Assembly: GCA_963556495.2 (NCBI GenBank)
Contig: OY747705.1
Location: 22,798,501-22,862,500 of the forward strand
Direction: 5' to 3'
Length of the DNA: 64,000 nucleotides
DNA from: Valencia hispanica
Lineage: Eukaryota; Chordata; Actinopteri; Cyprinodontiformes; Valenciidae
Shown here: piece by piece, positions 61,463 through 64,000 of the stretch
How positions within the stretch are numbered: the stretch's first letter is position 1
Layout: each line of letters begins with the position of its first letter
The notes under the pieces: generated by a model
Seen by the model: the letters and a program-made list of their open reading frames with translations, nothing else
What the model was told of the DNA's origin: nothing
The model's database searches: none
Program-made: the position numbers and the translations under genes

Positions 61463-61468
61463 AATAAA
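61463..61468 (+). terminator. Candidate polyadenylation signal of mutyh
   Basis: AATAAA 280 bp after the mutyh stop, with a second AATAAA at 61475-61480 and a GTGTGTCTGTT downstream element near 61489. This is a good, compact poly(A) site arrangement. Confidence 0.6.
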
Positions 61469-61629
61469 AGTTAGAAATAAAATGCACGTGTGTCTGTTAA
61501 CACCAGTTGTCCTTTTTTAAAATAAACTTTACAAAACCATTAAATCTCTCTAAGTCAATATATTTCTGTTGTACCCTCTTCCCATTCTACATAAAATAAA
61601 TCTAACAATATAAAGGCCTGTGGTTCCCA

Positions 61630-61740
61630 AACTGCTGCGATGGACTGGCGACCTTTCCAAGGGTGTACCCTGCTTCTCGTCCTATGACTGCTGGAGGTAG
61701 GCACCAGCCCTCCCCGACCCTGCAAAGATTAGCAGGTTCA
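61630..61740 (+). mobile_element. SINE/LINE 3'-end fragment
   Basis: GATGGACTGGCGACCTTTCC, GGGTGTACCCTGCTTCTCGT, ATGACTGCTGGAGGTAGGCA and CCAGCCCTCCCCGACCCTGC, in this order, match the widespread fish retroposon 3' region. The usual tandem tail is degraded. The family name is not certain. Confidence 0.6.
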
Positions 61741-63146
61741 GATGATGAATTAATATGTTTTGAAACAATTGATTTGGGTTATTTACCAGGTAAATATAAA
61801 CGGATATTGTCAAACTTCCTGGAAGATAAGTGGAGACAAGCTGAAAAAACGTATACTGGGTGACATTTACTTTTGAAGTTGGTACATGGATTTAAGAATG
61901 TCGGCAAAACAAACAACCATGTTCCAGATCCAAGTTTGAAAACCAGCGGGACGTCTTGATAAGCTTGGTGACCAGGCTACCTAGGTTTTAAACTACAAGC
62001 TGTTTTTTTTTGGTTTTTTTGCTGTTTGTACTTTCAAACATTGAATCAACATGATCACTAAACCAGATTTTATAAGGAGTGTATAAGTGAATGATTTTAT
62101 GCAGCCGTCATAGTGTTAGCAGGCAGCCATGTTGCATTTTAAACTCTTGGTTGGTGAGAAATCTCAGAATTTCCCACTTGGAATGCTGACCACTGGTGAC
62201 CTTCCTGGTAAATATTCCCATTTCATAATGTTCAATTTATTATACAGTACTACTGCATAAGGTGTAACTTATTTTCGTGGTAGAACCGACTCACAAAGTC
62301 CAAGTTGCATTGTAACAGGGCATCCTAATAAATTAAGATCATTGAAAAGTTAATTGATGCCGATTTAATACAAAATATTGGTCATTAGACTCAGACTGAT
62401 GCATTTCAAGCCCTTGGTTAAAATTATTAATTTTGATGACCTCTGCTTTACAGCTAATGAAAACCCAAATTTTAGTTTCTGAGAGGATTAAAATAATAGA
62501 TGTTTTTAATAAAAAATTGTAAGGACTTCATTGTCACAGGGAAGAGTAGGCTACTGAGTTGACCATTGCACAGCAGACAGCCATTTGCACCCTCCACCAG
62601 GTGGGTAAGCCACAAAGGTCTATTTCAAGCTAATCGAAACACAAAATTAAGTTTGTTAAATATTTCATAACATAATGTAGCCTATGTTATGAAATACTTG
62701 TTATGTAATATTTGGATGAAACTGCGCCCTCCAACTGCTGCCTGCCGAAGAATCCCAGAGGAAGTGATGTCATCGTTTAGTTCTTTCAAATCAACAGGTG
62801 AAAAAGTTTCTATATCTGGGGACAGATTCCAGAGTTTTTCTTTCACTGAACTTTAAAAGAGTGTTTCTGTGCAAATTTACTCCTTGAATGTTTTTTTGTT
62901 TGTTTGTTTTTGCGCTTCCTTTTTTTTTCTCCTCCAAACGCCCTCAAGACAAGTTGTGTTTTTCCGGTGATTATTACATGAAAACTGGGCAGCGTCCAAA
63001 GGTCGTCGAGCACTATCACCAAGGGTCGATTTTTATTTAAACCCAGTTTGCAAAGTGAGTTTCAGGGATTAGATTATCTCTAAATTCAAGGCGAGTTCCT
63101 CAGTTCCCCACCCTTAGTGGCCTGTGTTTGTGTTTCTATGTTCTAG
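61741..63146. other. Intergenic, nothing recognised
   Basis: AT-rich sequence between mutyh and the candidate exon. Near 62395-62480 the text (GACTCAGACTGATGCATTTC, GCTAATGAAAACCCAAATTT) recalls the interior of a transposon terminal repeat, but no partner end was found. Confidence 0.4.
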
Positions 63147-63204
63147 ATGGCTTCTGCATGGCACAGTGTCTTCTCTGCGCACCGGTGGATCGTGGAGAAT
63201 GGAG
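63147..63204 (+). CDS. Possible exon of an unidentified gene
   Basis: A 58-bp stretch is preceded by a good acceptor (TGTGTTTCTATGTTCTAG) and followed by a donor (GGAG|GTATGA). It starts with ATG and reads MASAWHSVFSAHRWIVENG in phase 1 at its end. It could be the first coding exon of a gene continuing to the right of the window, with an upstream non-coding exon near 62.9-63.06 kb. I do not recognise the peptide, so it may be chance. Confidence 0.25.
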
Positions 63205-63544
63205 GTATGATGAAATGTTTGTCCAACTTTCCAGTTGTTTTGTTTGTGTGTTTGTGTGTACGGATGTTGCAGCAGAAGGAATGAGTCAAATAGACAGACC
63301 TAAGTTGGAGTCGGGAGCTGCAGCTGCGCTCTCCAGATTGACCACAAGCGATGCTTTGTGGCTTGCCTTATGATTTGCCTCCATGACACTGATATTATCT
63401 TGTTACTGAGGTTTTTTTTTAATATTCCCCAGTAGACCCGTGGCTGTGTGAGAAACAGGAAGTTGTCAACTTGCTCGATTAAACTAGTTTCATTGTCTTT
63501 AAGCCCTATTTGGATGTGTTGCAAAGAGTAGTGTTAGTTGAAAC

Positions 63545-64000
63545 TACGGTGGCTTGCAAATGTTTACACACCCCTGTTACAATAGCAGATTGGTCACGAT
63601 ACCATGGCAAATCCTTTCAAAACCTATAATGTCGCAAAGGTCCTGTATCATTCAACGGAAAAAAAATAAGCCAATTTTTATGCTAATACTTTCCTGAAGC
63701 ATCTTCTGATTCAGGATCATCATCCAGTCTTCTTTGGTAGGAGTCTATCTGCATGCAACACCTTGACTTGAAAATATTTGCCCACATTGCCTTGCAAACC
63801 TTCTCCAAATCTATTAGATGATAATCACCTCTCATGCCAACAGCCCGTCATGTGATTCCACGTATGTTCCGTCCATTTTAGTTCTAGACACTGGTTAAGT
63901 CACTTTGATCTTCCGCTCATTCTGTCATTCTTTGTCAATTTGGCTGTATGTTTGGACTCACAGTGATGTTGAATTACAAATGTTCATAACGTTATCCACG
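63545..64000. mobile_element. Interspersed DNA-transposon-like repeat, cut by the window edge
   Basis: It begins GTGGCTTGCAAATGTTTACA then CACCCCTGTT, the style of terminus seen on fish Tc1-type elements. It continues with sequence that I recall as recurring in fish repeats (GATTCAGGATCATCATCCAG and so on). No open frame. The right end is outside the window. Confidence 0.45.

Overview
The window reads as nuclear DNA of a teleost fish. Genes are split into many short exons with GT/AG introns. They encode vertebrate proteins: a ROR nuclear receptor, endophilin A2, MPND, a galectin-3-binding-protein-like protein, ARMH1 and MUTYH. The repeats are typical of fish: Tc1 transposons, a Rex3/RTE-type LINE with a GATG tail, CR1/L2-group LINE ends, and Harbinger derivatives. 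The species cannot be named from the sequence alone. All exon models were built by eye from splice signals, reading phase and remembered family sequences; no search was run.

Layout. 1-5080 (+): the 3' half of a ROR-family receptor gene (best fit rorc), cut by the window edge, with a long 3' UTR to about 8.1 kb. 9657-25766 (+): complete sh3gl1 (endophilin A2) in nine coding exons. Its large introns hold two Harbinger-type deletion derivatives, a long TA/CATA/CA microsatellite, a LINE end and a divergent tandem repeat. 30381-37236 (-): mpnd, twelve coding exons found and the first unresolved, tail to tail with sh3gl1. One mpnd intron carries a LINE nested inside a terminal-inverted-repeat element. 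38.5-41.6 kb: intergenic, repeat remnants. 41590-44826 (-): an lgals3bp-like gene with intact splice sites but a broken reading frame. 45.27-45.61 kb: a 340-bp TAGA array. 45716-50785 (+): an armh1-like gene, also broken. 50.97-54.58 kb: a decayed LINE and then a Tc1 element whose 334-codon transposase is fully open. 55071-61183 (+): complete mutyh, fifteen exons. 61.2-64.0 kb: intergenic sequence with repeat fragments and one possible exon of an unidentified gene.

How the genes relate. They do not form a pathway. The ROR receptor is a ligand-controlled transcription factor, endophilin A2 bends membrane during endocytosis, MPND is a JAMM-domain protein, and MUTYH removes adenine mispaired with 8-oxoguanine. 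The convergent sh3gl1/mpnd pair matches the human 19p13.3 arrangement as I remember it, and ARMH1 and MUTYH share human 1p34.1, so both look like ancestral linkages.

The strongest unusual signals are: (1) an apparently intact Tc1 transposon with 200-bp IR/DR-type ends and a TA target duplication; (2) two neighbouring host genes, lgals3bp-like and armh1-like, that both look pseudogenised; (3) a nested insertion in mpnd with a clear 12-bp target duplication; (4) two Harbinger derivatives that still carry readable pieces of their parents' genes (a MADF domain in one, a transposase N-terminus in the other). I saw no convincing wholly new system.
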